Source: [Eubacterium] eligens ATCC 27750
GTDB taxonomy: Bacteria > Bacillota > Clostridia > Lachnospirales > Lachnospiraceae
Assembly (NCBI RefSeq): GCF_000146185.1
Contig: NC_012778.1
Coordinates: 1,495,001-1,559,000 of the forward strand
Reading direction: 5' to 3'
DNA length: 64,000 nucleotides
In this document: one piece after another, positions 27,934-38,572 of the stretch
Position numbering within the stretch: the first letter of the stretch is position 1
How the letters are laid out: every line of letters starts with the position of its first letter
Translations under genes and position numbers: made by a program
The notes under the pieces: generated by a model
Databases searched by the model: none
What the model saw: only the letters and a program-made list of their open reading frames with translations
What the model was told of the DNA's origin: nothing

Positions 27934-29757
27934 TTATTTTGCAGCATCACTGCTATCCTTCACGAAACCACTATCCACAACAAATCTGCTTCCCACAACA
28001 TCAGAAAACTTAACCCCATCACCGTCCGCAATATTCTCAGCCCTTGCAAGAAGCTTCTTTAAATTCTCACGGTCAGCTTTCTTTTCATTATCCCCATACT
28101 GCTTGCGCTGTTTAATCAGCAACGGATAAAATCCCGACTCCGCCGCATACTGCCAGAAATACTCCTCATACGGAATCTCGCTGTAATGCCACGGCTTGTC
28201 AAACAGGTTATAATGTATCAGCTTCGGTCTTGCTATATACTCCCCGCCCTTGTTAGGCATAACATTCCATTCCTTATCAAGAAAATATATTTCTTTTGCA
28301 CACATGGAATTAATATAATCCTGGTCAGGTGCAACACTGTCAAAGTGATATTCAGCCATAAGCTTTAAGAATCTGTCTGCCAGATGAGCCTGTCTTATCT
28401 TATCAAGATTCATAAGAAGCACTCCTGAATTGACATATTCATTCCGCTCTATTCCCACTACATTTTCAATGTAATGAGCCAGTATTGTATTCTTTCCTGC
28501 AAATGTATCTCTTACTGCACCAAACATTGCATCTCCCATATCAACTGAATAAAGCTTTGCAATGTCATCATTTATTACGGTATCAGAGTCAATATACACA
28601 GCTTTATTAAGCTCTGGAAAAAGCTCTGCAATAAATAACCTGAAATATATCGTCAGTGTAAACTCGCCTGAATAAAGCCTGTTTTCCTGTCTGTCAGTAA
28701 CTGTCTGTCCAAAGCTTTCAGAATATTCGTACATTTTCTTTCTTATATCAACGAATTCAATATCTATGTTTTCATAATCCTTTATCACATTACGAAGCTG
28801 AATCATCGTAATATTCTTCACATTATCGCACATAACAATTATGCGGTAACGCTCATCACAAGCCACATGTACAGCCAGCGATTTAAGGCACACTGCCAGA
28901 TATGGTGCGTACTGTTCATTAATCGAGAAAAACACAGGAATACGTGAAACTGCCATGTACTCTTCATGCTCCCTGTTATAAGAATCCAGAAGCTCATCAT
29001 ATTCATGAAGCCCAAGTATATTATGCATTTTATCAATCTCCCACGGCTTGACTGAAACAGTCCTTATCACTGGAAACACCCGGAAGGTAGTTGTAAAATG
29101 CTGAAAAACAGTGTTGTCATGCAGCCTCCTCTGGTCATTAAACTTTCTTCCGCACAGATTAACTCTTGTTGCAAATGTATTAACAGCCGTCTGGTCAGGC
29201 ATAAACATTTCCTTTCTTATGCACTGTTCACGACATTTCTCCAGAAGCCCGTTCTGTCTTATCATTCTCATATTCATAAGCATTACTCCGGAATTAATGT
29301 AACCATCACCGAAAAGCCATCTGCCATAATAATCAGAAACTCCCGCAATCTCTATGCCATCCATATTCTGATGATAAAAATCCCTGAAACCTTTTCTGCA
29401 CAGCACATCAGTATCCAGATAAAGAACTCTATCCTTTATATCTGTCTTATCAGCAAAAAGGCGCAACATACAGCACGCAGTAAATCTGCTCTGCATATTT
29501 GCCTCCGGCAGCTCCTCAACAAAATATCTTGTAACATCAACAAGAAAGACATTTACTTTAATGTCCGATTTATTCAATTTTTCTTCCAGATATTTTGCAA
29601 ATGCTTTATCAACCGGCTTGTAATTAATACCTTTTTCCCCGTAATCAACCGTGAGAATATATATATTTAACGGTTCATCCACATTTTTTATAAGAGACAT
29701 TGAAGATAAAAGAATCCCCTTCTGCATCGTTTTATCACCACAATACAATATGTTCAT
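27934..29757 (-). CDS. Tandem family 8 glycosyltransferase (two GT8 domains)
   Basis: 607 residues containing two GT8 domains. Domain 1 (about 1-265) has the DxD metal/sugar-nucleotide motif in LYLDTDVL and INSGVMLMN; domain 2 (about 275-550) has VYIDSDTV, VNSGVLLMN, APDQDYIN and an IHYNLFDKPW block. Both look catalytically complete. The protein is cytoplasmic or membrane-associated and would transfer hexose from UDP-sugars to a surface glycan. A short Lys/Glu-rich tail ends the protein. Tandem fusion of two GT8 units is uncommon. It is divergent from the YhgE operon. Confidence 0.85.
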   Translation of the reverse strand: MNILYCGDKTMQKGILLSSMSLIKNVDEPLNIYILTVDYGEKGINYKPVDKAFAKYLEEKLNKSDIKVNVFLVDVTRYFVEELPEANMQSRFTACCMLRLFADKTDIKDRVLYLDTDVLCRKGFRDFYHQNMDGIEIAGVSDYYGRWLFGDGYINSGVMLMNMRMIRQNGLLEKCREQCIRKEMFMPDQTAVNTFATRVNLCGRKFNDQRRLHDNTVFQHFTTTFRVFPVIRTVSVKPWEIDKMHNILGLHEYDELLDSYNREHEEYMAVSRIPVFFSINEQYAPYLAVCLKSLAVHVACDERYRIIVMCDNVKNITMIQLRNVIKDYENIDIEFVDIRKKMYEYSESFGQTVTDRQENRLYSGEFTLTIYFRLFIAELFPELNKAVYIDSDTVINDDIAKLYSVDMGDAMFGAVRDTFAGKNTILAHYIENVVGIERNEYVNSGVLLMNLDKIRQAHLADRFLKLMAEYHFDSVAPDQDYINSMCAKEIYFLDKEWNVMPNKGGEYIARPKLIHYNLFDKPWHYSEIPYEEYFWQYAAESGFYPLLIKQRKQYGDNEKKADRENLKKLLARAENIADGDGVKFSDVVGSRFVVDSGFVKDSSDAAK

Positions 29758-29810
29758 AAATCCGTATCCTTTCTTAAATTATTAAATATGTCTGATTTAT
29801 CCTCTCTGTA

Positions 29811-29839
29811 TTGATTTTCCCCAGTTTCTTAAGTAAAAT
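29811..29839 (+). promoter_or_regulatory. Sigma-A promoter of the YhgE operon
   Basis: TTGATT (29811-29816) and TAAAAT (29834-29839) with a 17-base spacer, about 40 bases before the first YhgE ATG. Confidence 0.65.
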
Positions 29840-29881
29840 ACATATAAGTTTTAAACGATAATTAAAGAATTGAGGAATGTT

Positions 29882-32029
29882 ATGATATTTAAGATTTTCA
29901 AAAGAGATTTGAAAGGTCTTAGCAGGAATATTCTGGCTTTAGCCATTGCACTTGGTCTGTGCCTTATTCCATCGCTTTACGCATGGTTTAACATATATTC
30001 CAACTGGGATCCTTACGCAAACACTGCGTCCGTCCAGATTGCTATTGTTTCTGAAGATGAAGGCTACTCTGAATCTGATGATTCCACTATCAATATGGGA
30101 GCACAGATTGTTGAACAGCTTCATTCTAATGATAAATTAGGCTGGCGTTTTCCGGAAACTAAAGATGAAGCCATGAATAAACTGAATGCCGGGAAGTACT
30201 ATGCCGTTATCGTTGTTGGTGAGGACTTTTCACGAAGCCTGTATGACTTCCTTGACAATGGTCTTAATCCACCAACAGTTACATACTATGAGAATTCCAA
30301 GAAAAATGCTGTTGCTTCCAAGATTACAGATACAGGAAAAAGCACTCTTCAGAACACTATCAACTCCGAATTCATTGATGTGTGTGTTAAGACTATTATG
30401 CAGGGGCTTAACGAAATAGCTGAAAATGATCCTTCAATCATAGAAAAGACAGTTAAGGACTTACAAAGCATTTCAGCTAATATAAGTTCTTACGACACCA
30501 TGATTGACATGTTTATTAAGAGTAATTCAAACCTTGCTGATAATCTTGCAGCTCTTGAGGAAGTTCTGCCTGAAATAAAAGATGTTATCACAGGAACTAC
30601 TGATGTTGCAGACATTGCCAACAAGACACTCGACAACATTACCAATGACATTTATGACCAGATTGACTCTGTACTTAAAGCCATGAATGAATTGGCAGAT
30701 GACTCACTTAAATCTGTTGATAATGCTGTAAATGCAGCTATAACTGATGTCGGACAGGCTGGTGTTGAACTTAATAATGCCAATAATAAGCTCAACGAAC
30801 TTATTAATCAGAATAAAGCACTTGAAGATGCCATTGATTCTTTAAGCAAGATAGATGGTATTGATCCGTCTGTTATTACAGCTTTAAAATCTGCACTTTC
30901 ATCAGTAAATGCTATGGAAAATGTAGCTTATAACCTTGTAAAACAATGTGCTGACATTTTAACTGACTCTCCTGAAACCCTTCAGGTCAAATATCAGTTG
31001 ATAAAATCAGTTGTTGAACAGTGTCGTTCAGAGATACAAAAAAGTCAGGTTATTATACAGACTGTTATCAGAACTAATGTAAATCTCCTGGAATCATCTG
31101 TTAAAAATGCTGTAAGCAGTCTTGCTTCCAATATAAGCAGTACCGGAGACAGCATTAACGGAATAACACAGATGCTTCTTGGTGTAAGTGATATTTCTAT
31201 AAACATTAATACAACACTCGAAAGTACAAAAACTTTGCTCGACTCACTTAACAGCAAGTTGTCTGTTATCTCTGGTTCTGTCGGAGATATCAGTTCATCT
31301 TCTACATATAAGTTAATAATGGATTTCATCAACTCAGATGCTGAGTCAATTGCATCGTTCCTTTCAGAACCTGTACAGGTAGAAGAAATATATGTCTATA
31401 TGCAGACTAACTATGGAACAAGTGTTACACCTTTCTATACAACACTTGCTCTCTGGGTTGGGGGAATTGTTTTAGTTGCCCTTATGAAAGTAAAGGTTGA
31501 CTATGAAGATGATGAATTCAAGGATGCCACAGAACATCAAAAATATATAGGTCGTGCATTACTCTTCCTTGCAATGGGACAGCTTCAGGCTCTTGTAGTT
31601 GTTCTTGGTGATTTGTACATTTTAAAAATTGACTGCACCCACCCATTCATGCTGTGGCTTGCAGCCGCTATAACAAGCTTTGTATTTACATTATTTATAT
31701 ATACACTTGTTCTTACATTTGGTGATTTGGGAAAAGCTATTGCTGTAGTTATGATTGTGTTACAGATTGCCGGTTCAGGCGGAACTTATCCAATAGAACT
31801 TCTTCCTGAATTCTTCCAGAATGTGTACCTTTACTTCCCATTCCCTTATGCAATCAATGCCATGAGGGAGGCAATAAGCGGATTATATCAGTGTGATTAC
31901 GCTGTATTTCTTGTGAAATTATGCGCTTATGCTGTTATTTCCCTTATTCTGGGACTTGGAATCAGAAAGTCACTTCTTGAAGTACGCGAGTTCTTCGAAC
32001 GCCGTATGAAAGAAACACATTTTATGTAA
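29882..32029 (+). CDS. YhgE/Pip-family membrane protein 1
   Basis: 715 residues. An N-terminal membrane helix with the family signature (LCLIPSLYAWFNIYSNWDPY) is followed by an approximately 500-residue extracytoplasmic region rich in coiled-coil-like Asn/Ser/Asp repeats, and then five or six C-terminal membrane helices of ABC-2-permease type. Pip/YhgE proteins include the Lactococcus phage infection protein and T7-secretion-related proteins; export of an unknown substrate is often proposed. The ATG at 29882 follows TTGAGG; the longer frame begins at a TTG overlapping it. First gene of a three-gene operon. Confidence 0.85.
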   Translation: MIFKIFKRDLKGLSRNILALAIALGLCLIPSLYAWFNIYSNWDPYANTASVQIAIVSEDEGYSESDDSTINMGAQIVEQLHSNDKLGWRFPETKDEAMNKLNAGKYYAVIVVGEDFSRSLYDFLDNGLNPPTVTYYENSKKNAVASKITDTGKSTLQNTINSEFIDVCVKTIMQGLNEIAENDPSIIEKTVKDLQSISANISSYDTMIDMFIKSNSNLADNLAALEEVLPEIKDVITGTTDVADIANKTLDNITNDIYDQIDSVLKAMNELADDSLKSVDNAVNAAITDVGQAGVELNNANNKLNELINQNKALEDAIDSLSKIDGIDPSVITALKSALSSVNAMENVAYNLVKQCADILTDSPETLQVKYQLIKSVVEQCRSEIQKSQVIIQTVIRTNVNLLESSVKNAVSSLASNISSTGDSINGITQMLLGVSDISININTTLESTKTLLDSLNSKLSVISGSVGDISSSSTYKLIMDFINSDAESIASFLSEPVQVEEIYVYMQTNYGTSVTPFYTTLALWVGGIVLVALMKVKVDYEDDEFKDATEHQKYIGRALLFLAMGQLQALVVVLGDLYILKIDCTHPFMLWLAAAITSFVFTLFIYTLVLTFGDLGKAIAVVMIVLQIAGSGGTYPIELLPEFFQNVYLYFPFPYAINAMREAISGLYQCDYAVFLVKLCAYAVISLILGLGIRKSLLEVREFFERRMKETHFM

Positions 32030-32044
32030 AGGAGAAATGAATTT

Positions 32045-32395
32045 ATGCAAAATGATGATTTTAATATAGATGTTGTTATTGCGGAAATCACAGCATTTGC
32101 AGAAAATATGCATGCTAAGAACCAGCATAAAAAAAAGGTCTGCTTAAGATGTATGATGATAATTCCTTTAGTATTCATGGTGCTTATGTTTACCATGGAT
32201 ACAGCTAAAGTTGTTTATCTGCTTCTTTGGGTAATCTCACTTTTTATATTCTGTGCTTATCTTATAGTTATTGATTATATTGATGACAAGCTCGCAAGAA
32301 AGCTTAATGAGCTCAATATTGAGATTAAGGAAAAACAGGCTGATACTTCTCTTACAGACAGTATCAAAGCATTTTTAAGTGAGGTACAGTTATGA
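32045..32395 (+). CDS. Small two-helix membrane protein between YhgE genes
   Basis: 116 residues, not recognised. A hydrophilic N-terminus (about 1-35) is followed by two membrane helices (about 38-54 and 60-80) and a charged amphipathic C-terminal helix (DKLARKLNELNIEIKEKQ). GGAGAAATGAATT precedes the ATG, and the last four bases overlap the second YhgE gene (ATGA), so it is translationally coupled to it. Its position between two paralogous YhgE/Pip proteins suggests an accessory subunit. Confidence 0.7.
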   Translation: MQNDDFNIDVVIAEITAFAENMHAKNQHKKKVCLRCMMIIPLVFMVLMFTMDTAKVVYLLLWVISLFIFCAYLIVIDYIDDKLARKLNELNIEIKEKQADTSLTDSIKAFLSEVQL

Positions 32396-34137
32396 AAAAT
32401 ATATTTAAGATTATACGGGCTGACCTTCGCCACATAAAAACAAATGTAATTGCACTATGCGTAATTATCGGTCTTACCGTTATTCCTGCATTGTATTCGT
32501 GGTTTAATATCCTGTCAAACTGGGATCCATATGGACAGGCTTCCACAAGCAGGATTAAAGTTGCCGTTGTATCTGTTGACAAAGGTACTTCTCTTGAAGG
32601 AACGGAGCTTAATGTCGGTGACACCATAATTGATGCACTTAAAACTAATAACACTATCGGTTGGCAGTTTGTTGCTTCATCAGATGAAGCAATCGAAGGC
32701 GTATACAGCGGTGAGTATTATGCAGCCCTCGTTGTTCCAGAGAATTTTTCCAAGAATCTTATAAGCTTCTTAAGTGATTCCATGGAACATCCTCAGTTAA
32801 AATATTACTGTAACCAGAAAGCAAACGCTATTGCACCTAAGATAACAGACAAGGCTAAAACAGCAGTTCAGCAGCAGGTTAACCAGACATTTATAGATAC
32901 AATCGTATCTACGATTGCCGGAACTGGCGACTCAGTTATCAAAGATTCAGATAAAGAAACCGGTTCTCTTATGGATGCAGTTATTAACAGACTTACATCC
33001 GCAAGGACTACACTTTCAACATACGATGTAATTCTTAACTCAATGCTTGCAATTACTGACCTTACATCATCAATAAGCAGCAGTTCAAACAGTGCTGCAC
33101 CGCAAGTTTATACACAATTACAGTTACAGCAGCAGCAGTTAATAACCTTACAGGCACTTGTAAATGGTAATTCCGCTGAATCTTTAAATGAATTATCATC
33201 TGCTCTTTCAAACCAGATGTCCCAGATTCAAAGCATTATGAGTTCATTAACAGAGCTTTATTCTGACATGAACATGGATGTTGCAGACCTGTCTGCTGCA
33301 ATTAAGCTTACATCGGGCTCACTCACTCAGACTAAAGAGCTTCTCAGTGACCTTGAGACAAAGCTTGATAACGCAATTAATACATTAAACACAATCACTG
33401 AACAGGATACATATGGTTTATTATCAGAGATGTTAAATGCAAATGCCAATACTTTGGGAGATTTTCTCTCTGCACCTGTAAATATAACAACAGAGCAGGT
33501 ATATGCTGTTAAAAGCTATGGAACAAGCGCTTCACCATTCTACACAATACTTGCACTGTGGTTTGGTGGACTTATACTTGTTGCTATTATGCACACACCT
33601 GTGCATCCTGCTCCGGACATTCCAGCAGATGCAAAGAGATATGAAAAATTCTTCGGAAGGTATTTTATCTTCTTTGCAGTAGGACAGCTTCAGGCACTGC
33701 TTATAACACTTGGAAATCTTCTCTACATAGGAATCCAGTGTTACCACCCATTCCTTTACTGGGTTGCATGTGCATTCTCAAGCTTCGTATTCACCTTCTT
33801 TATGTACAGCCTTACTGTTGCATTTGGAAATATCGGTGAAGCACTTGGAATTGTCCTGCTCGTTATACAGGTTGCCGGCTCAGGCGGTACATTCCCTATA
33901 GAAGTACTTCCTAACGCCTACCAGATAATATACCGATTCCTGCTCTTCCCATATTCAATGGATGCATTAAGAGAATGTATAGCAGGAATGTACAGATATG
34001 ATTACATTAAGAATCTCGCTTTTCTTTCTATATATATAGTTGTTTCGCTGATTATCGGATTGTTCTTACAGAAACCATTTGAGAAGCTGAATCATATGAT
34101 TGAGAGAAGTAAGGAGAAGTCGGGGGTAATGTTGTAG
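32392..34137 (+). CDS. YhgE/Pip-family membrane protein 2
   Basis: 581 residues, a paralogue of the first YhgE protein. It has the same N-terminal signature (IPALYSWFNILSNWDPYG), a shorter extracytoplasmic Gln/Ser-rich region and matching C-terminal helices (GQLQALLITLGNLL and QVAGSGGTFPIEVLP align with GQLQALVVVLGDLY and QIAGSGGTYPIELLP of protein 1). The two may form a heterodimer. The ORF ends four bases before a 460-bp non-coding stretch packed with inverted repeats. Confidence 0.85.
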   Translation: MKNIFKIIRADLRHIKTNVIALCVIIGLTVIPALYSWFNILSNWDPYGQASTSRIKVAVVSVDKGTSLEGTELNVGDTIIDALKTNNTIGWQFVASSDEAIEGVYSGEYYAALVVPENFSKNLISFLSDSMEHPQLKYYCNQKANAIAPKITDKAKTAVQQQVNQTFIDTIVSTIAGTGDSVIKDSDKETGSLMDAVINRLTSARTTLSTYDVILNSMLAITDLTSSISSSSNSAAPQVYTQLQLQQQQLITLQALVNGNSAESLNELSSALSNQMSQIQSIMSSLTELYSDMNMDVADLSAAIKLTSGSLTQTKELLSDLETKLDNAINTLNTITEQDTYGLLSEMLNANANTLGDFLSAPVNITTEQVYAVKSYGTSASPFYTILALWFGGLILVAIMHTPVHPAPDIPADAKRYEKFFGRYFIFFAVGQLQALLITLGNLLYIGIQCYHPFLYWVACAFSSFVFTFFMYSLTVAFGNIGEALGIVLLVIQVAGSGGTFPIEVLPNAYQIIYRFLLFPYSMDALRECIAGMYRYDYIKNLAFLSIYIVVSLIIGLFLQKPFEKLNHMIERSKEKSGVML

Positions 34138-34158
34138 GAAGTTGCTCCCCTAAAGCAC

Positions 34159-34323
34159 GCCCAGCCGTGTATATTAGTAAAATCAAAACACGCTTCCGCT
34201 CGGATTCCGACGCAGCGGTACTAGGTTCGCTGGGATTTGCTACCACTTTGTGGCAGCTTTCCCAGCTTACCAAGTGCCGGCGTCTTCATACGGTTTTGAT
34301 TTTACTAATATACACGGCTGGGC
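34159..34323 (-). repeat. Structured repeat, copy A
   Basis: Perfect 31-bp inverted arms (34159-34189 and 34293-34323) enclose a 103-base core. Read on the minus strand the core carries GCCGGCACTTG (34271-34281), a two-step hairpin (GCTGGGA/TCCCAGC and GCTGCCAC/GTGGTAGC, loop AAA), TAGTACCGCTGCG (34211-34223) and a small hairpin capped by GGAA. The same plan recurs at 34419-34584 and 58018-58183 with different stem sequences. No protein is encoded. On the plus strand the arm is followed by TTTT, so it could also end the YhgE transcript. Confidence 0.8.
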
Positions 34324-34345
34324 TTTTCATTACCGGACAACTGCT

Positions 34346-34374
34346 CCGCCCCACCTTTGGCAAGGTTGGGGCGG
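34346..34374. repeat. GC-rich hairpin between copies A and B
   Basis: CCGCCCCA plus CCTT pairs with AAGG plus TGGGGCGG around a TGGC loop, one bulged base. No U tract follows on either strand. It sits between the two structured repeats. Confidence 0.6.
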
Positions 34375-34418
34375 GAGAGATATTCTCATCTCCTATGTAG
34401 AAAAACTCCCGGAAGTTT

Positions 34419-34584
34419 GGAGGCAGGTGGTTGTGTAGTGTAGTTTCAAACCGTACGGAAACGCCGGCACTTGATTTTGCGAGGGAGTCGCCAAAGGCGA
34501 CAAACCTCACAAAATCTTAGTACCGCTGCGTTTTCGTCCGAGCGAGAGCGCGTTTGAAAATACACTACACAACCACCTGCCTCC
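34419..34584 (+). repeat. Structured repeat, copy B
   Basis: 33-bp arms (34419-34451, 34552-34584, one mismatch) unrelated in sequence to copy A enclose a 100-base core aligned to A in the opposite orientation. It has GCCGGCACTTG (34463-34473), a GTCGCC-AAA-GGCGAC apical hairpin on a GAGG/CCTC helix, TAGTACCGCTGCG (34518-34530) and a GAGA-capped hairpin. Outside the arms a further ACTCCCGG / CGGGAGT helix and AGAAAA / TTTTCT extend the rod to about 34399-34606, so it reaches the fhs stop codon. Confidence 0.8.
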
Positions 34585-34604
34585 CACTCCCGGGAGTCAC
34601 TTTT

Positions 34605-36275
<1,671 letters not shown>

Positions 36276-36369
36276 AATGTTTCTCTCCTTTGCTTTAGCC
36301 TTTTCGTGCCTTGCAATCCTGCCTTATCAAGATTCCTAAGAAGATTTCCTTCCTAATATATCTTTACAT

Positions 36370-36413
36370 AAAAACAAGAGGCTACAGGCGCACTTTAATA
36401 CACCTATGCCTCT
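36370..36413 (-). terminator. Riboswitch-controlled terminator before fhs
   Basis: AGAGGC (36408-36413) with GCCTCT (36377-36382) and AGGTG (36401-36405) with CGCCT (36386-36390), followed by TTGTTTTTA. It starts about 10 bases after the second glycine aptamer and lies about 95 bases before the fhs ATG, the usual place for an expression platform. Confidence 0.8.
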
Positions 36414-36420
36414 GTTAAAA

Positions 36421-36597
36421 ACCTGAAAGATTCTCTCCAAGCAAATCAGCCTCTATATTTCTCATCTCTATGCTTAGAAATTGCTTCTTCGGTGCTGATA
36501 ATTACAGCTCTCCAGAGTTCCGTCCATAACCGGTCCTTTTGCCTGAGAGTTTTCGCTGTCACCTTCGGCGCTGCATTTTTACACAGTCTCTCCCGAT
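36421..36597 (-). promoter_or_regulatory. Tandem glycine riboswitch upstream of fhs
   Basis: On the minus strand the first aptamer shows CGGGAGAGAC, GCGCCGAAGGTGACAG and CTCTCAGGCAAAAGGAC; the second shows CTCTGGAGAG, AGCACCGAAGAAGCAA and GGAGAGAATCTTTCAGG. These are the hallmark cores of the two-aptamer glycine riboswitch. It points towards fhs, not towards the divergent symporter. Glycine binding normally turns transcription on. Confidence 0.92.
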
Positions 36598-36629
36598 TAT
36601 ATCTTCCGGATATTACCTTAATAATAAGG

Positions 36630-36660
36630 AAAAAAGCGTCTTGCTTTATCTGCAAAACGC
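36630..36660 (-). terminator. Terminator-like hairpin at the start of the fhs leader
   Basis: GCGTTTTGC (36652-36660) pairs with GCAAGACGC (36636-36644), one G-U pair, and is followed by six U. It begins about eight bases after the predicted transcription start (near 36668) and lies upstream of the riboswitch. It may protect the 5' end or cause early termination. Confidence 0.5.
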
Positions 36661-36674
36661 CTTCTTTTTCAACA

Positions 36675-36703
36675 ATAATATATAAATTGACAGAGTTTGT
36701 CAA
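36675..36703 (-). promoter_or_regulatory. Sigma-A promoter of the riboswitch-fhs transcript
   Basis: TTGACA (36698-36703) and TATTAT (36675-36680), spacer exactly 17 bases. Confidence 0.8.
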
Positions 36704-36755
36704 TAAGCAACATTTAACAAAATTATTTATTATATTAGGAAATAACAGTATTCAA

Positions 36756-36784
36756 TTGAAAAAAATGTTGTTTTATGATAAAAT
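36756..36784 (+). promoter_or_regulatory. Sigma-A promoter of the AGCS symporter
   Basis: TTGAAA (36756-36761) and TAAAAT (36779-36784), spacer 17 bases, about 35 bases before the ATG, which has AAAGGGAG upstream. Confidence 0.75.
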
Positions 36785-36820
36785 TTATCTTAATTTTTAT
36801 AAAAAGGGAGAATACATAAT

Positions 36821-38239
36821 ATGTTTAGTAAAATCAATACTATTCTCGTTACTATTGACGCATATGTCTGGGGAATTCCACTCATTGTCCTTATACTTTC
36901 AGTTGGTCTGTTTCTTACTATCAGACTTAAGGGTGTTCAGTTTACTAATCTTGGACGTGCTTTTAAGTACATTTTCAAAGACGAAACTGATGGAAAGCAT
37001 GGTGAAGTGAGCAGTTTCGCAGCACTATGTACAGCACTTTCAGCAACAATCGGTACAGGTAATATCGTAGGTGTTGCTACTGCTATTGTCTCAGGCGGTC
37101 CTGGTGCATTATTCTGGATGTGGCTTGCTGCCTTAGTTGGTACTGCTACCAAGTACGCAGAGTGTCTCTTAGCAGTTAAGTTCAGACAGGTTGACGAAGA
37201 CGGTCATGTTGTTGGTGGTCCTTTTAACTACATTGAACATGGTATGGGACCTAAGTGGAAATGGCTTGCCAAGATATTTGCTTTCTTTGGTATAGGCGTT
37301 GGTCTTTTAGGAATTGGTACATTTACACAGGTGAATGGAATCTCTTCTGCTGTTAATAATTTCTTTGATTCTAACAACGCATGGACTGTTTCATTATTTG
37401 GAAGAACATATTCATGGACTGTAGTTATAAGCTGTCTTATCCTTACATTCTGTGTTGCTCTTGTTCTTATTGGTGGAATCCAGAGAATTTCTAAAGTTGC
37501 TCAGGTTATTGTTCCTTTCATGGCTGCAACATATTTTTTAGCAGGTATTCTTATTATTTTATTTAATATTACAGATGTTCCTGCTGCCATCCTTACAATT
37601 GTGCAGAGTGCATTTGGTCTTAAGGCCGCTGCTGGTGGTGCCCTTGGTGCCATGGTTGTAGCTATGCAGAAGGGTATTGCAAGAGGTATCTTCTCTAATG
37701 AGGCCGGTCTTGGTAGTGCACCTATTGCCGCTGCCGCTGCCCGTACCAATGAACCTGTACGTCAGGGTCTTGTATCTATGACAGCTACTTTTATTGATAC
37801 TATTATCATCTGTTCAATTACAGGTATTGCAATTGTTCTTACAGGAGCTTACGATATGGGACTTGAAGGTGTTGCAGTAACAACTAAAGCATTCCAGTTA
37901 GGACTTCCATTCCCTGATGGAGTTGCTTCATTTATTCTTATGTTATGTCTCGTATTCTTTGCATTTACAACTATTCTTGGCTGGGATTATTATTCTGAGC
38001 GCTGCCTTGAATACCTTACTAATGGTAAGAAGAAATGCATCAAGGCATACAGATGGATATATATCCTCTGCGTATTCATCGGCCCTTACATGACTGTATC
38101 TGCCGTATGGACAATTGCAGATATATTTAACGGTCTTATGGCTATTCCTAACCTTATAGCACTTGTAGCATTAAGCGGTGTAGTTGCTAAGGAAACTAAA
38201 GATTATCTTGACAGAATCAAGAAAAAAGAGATTGATTAA
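36821..38239 (+). CDS. Sodium:alanine/glycine symporter (AGCS family)
   Basis: A 472-residue polytopic membrane protein of the AGCS (AlsT/DagA) family that imports alanine or glycine with sodium. The family signature TGNIVGVATAIVSGGPGALFW is near residues 78-98, followed by WMWLAALVGTATKYAE; GIARGIFSNEAGLGSAP is a second conserved block. Its promoter is divergent from that of the glycine-riboswitch fhs transcript, so glycine supply and glycine sensing lie next to each other without sharing the riboswitch. Confidence 0.94.
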   Translation: MFSKINTILVTIDAYVWGIPLIVLILSVGLFLTIRLKGVQFTNLGRAFKYIFKDETDGKHGEVSSFAALCTALSATIGTGNIVGVATAIVSGGPGALFWMWLAALVGTATKYAECLLAVKFRQVDEDGHVVGGPFNYIEHGMGPKWKWLAKIFAFFGIGVGLLGIGTFTQVNGISSAVNNFFDSNNAWTVSLFGRTYSWTVVISCLILTFCVALVLIGGIQRISKVAQVIVPFMAATYFLAGILIILFNITDVPAAILTIVQSAFGLKAAAGGALGAMVVAMQKGIARGIFSNEAGLGSAPIAAAAARTNEPVRQGLVSMTATFIDTIIICSITGIAIVLTGAYDMGLEGVAVTTKAFQLGLPFPDGVASFILMLCLVFFAFTTILGWDYYSERCLEYLTNGKKKCIKAYRWIYILCVFIGPYMTVSAVWTIADIFNGLMAIPNLIALVALSGVVAKETKDYLDRIKKKEID

Positions 38240-38270
38240 TTAAGCATTAACTGCTTATGCGTAAACATAA

Positions 38271-38306
38271 GCCCCATTCTGGATTAGTCCAGAATGGGGC
38301 ATTTTG
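38271..38306 (+). terminator. Terminator after AGCS symporter
   Basis: GCCCCATTCTGG (38271-38282) pairs perfectly with CCAGAATGGGGC (38289-38300), loop ATTAGT, followed by ATTTTG. Confidence 0.9.
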
Positions 38307-38363
38307 TATATATCTTTATTCTGTTATAGTACTATGAGGGAATTTCCCCGCTGTAATCACATT

Positions 38364-38459
38364 TTATGAGCCCATTTTAATATATCCTTCACATTTCATG
38401 AGTTTTATAGCAAAAGGGGGCTTGTATTCTCCCATATAAACATCTCCATCATCATGCAT
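38364..38459 (-). CDS. Possible small ORF, 31 residues
   Basis: Begins MHDDGDVYMGEYKPPF and ends IKMGS. AGAGGAAGATAAT precedes the ATG. Not recognised; composition looks protein-like (GDVYMGEYK) but the length gives little support. It lies in the gap between the symporter terminator and the next small ORF. It could be a remnant of a longer gene. Confidence 0.3.
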   Translation of the reverse strand: MHDDGDVYMGEYKPPFAIKLMKCEGYIKMGS

Positions 38460-38572
38460 ATTATCTTCCTCTATCATACATTTTTATAAAGAAATTCAAT
38501 GTAATAATATAACACATTTGACCGATATATAATGTAGAAGTAACATTTTGAAATAAGGTCCAAGGAGGGATT

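Noticed and set aside
34159..34323. Copy A as a classical transposon with terminal inverted repeats
   Set aside because: The arms differ completely in copies B and C, whereas transposon ends are conserved and the interior varies; no target duplication or transposase found.
34167..34510. Several overlapping open frames in the YhgE-fhs gap
   Set aside because: They arise from inverted repeats read on both strands and lack ribosome sites.
36446..36703. Open frame on the minus strand over the glycine riboswitch
   Set aside because: It spans conserved riboswitch cores and a terminator-like hairpin; no start signal.
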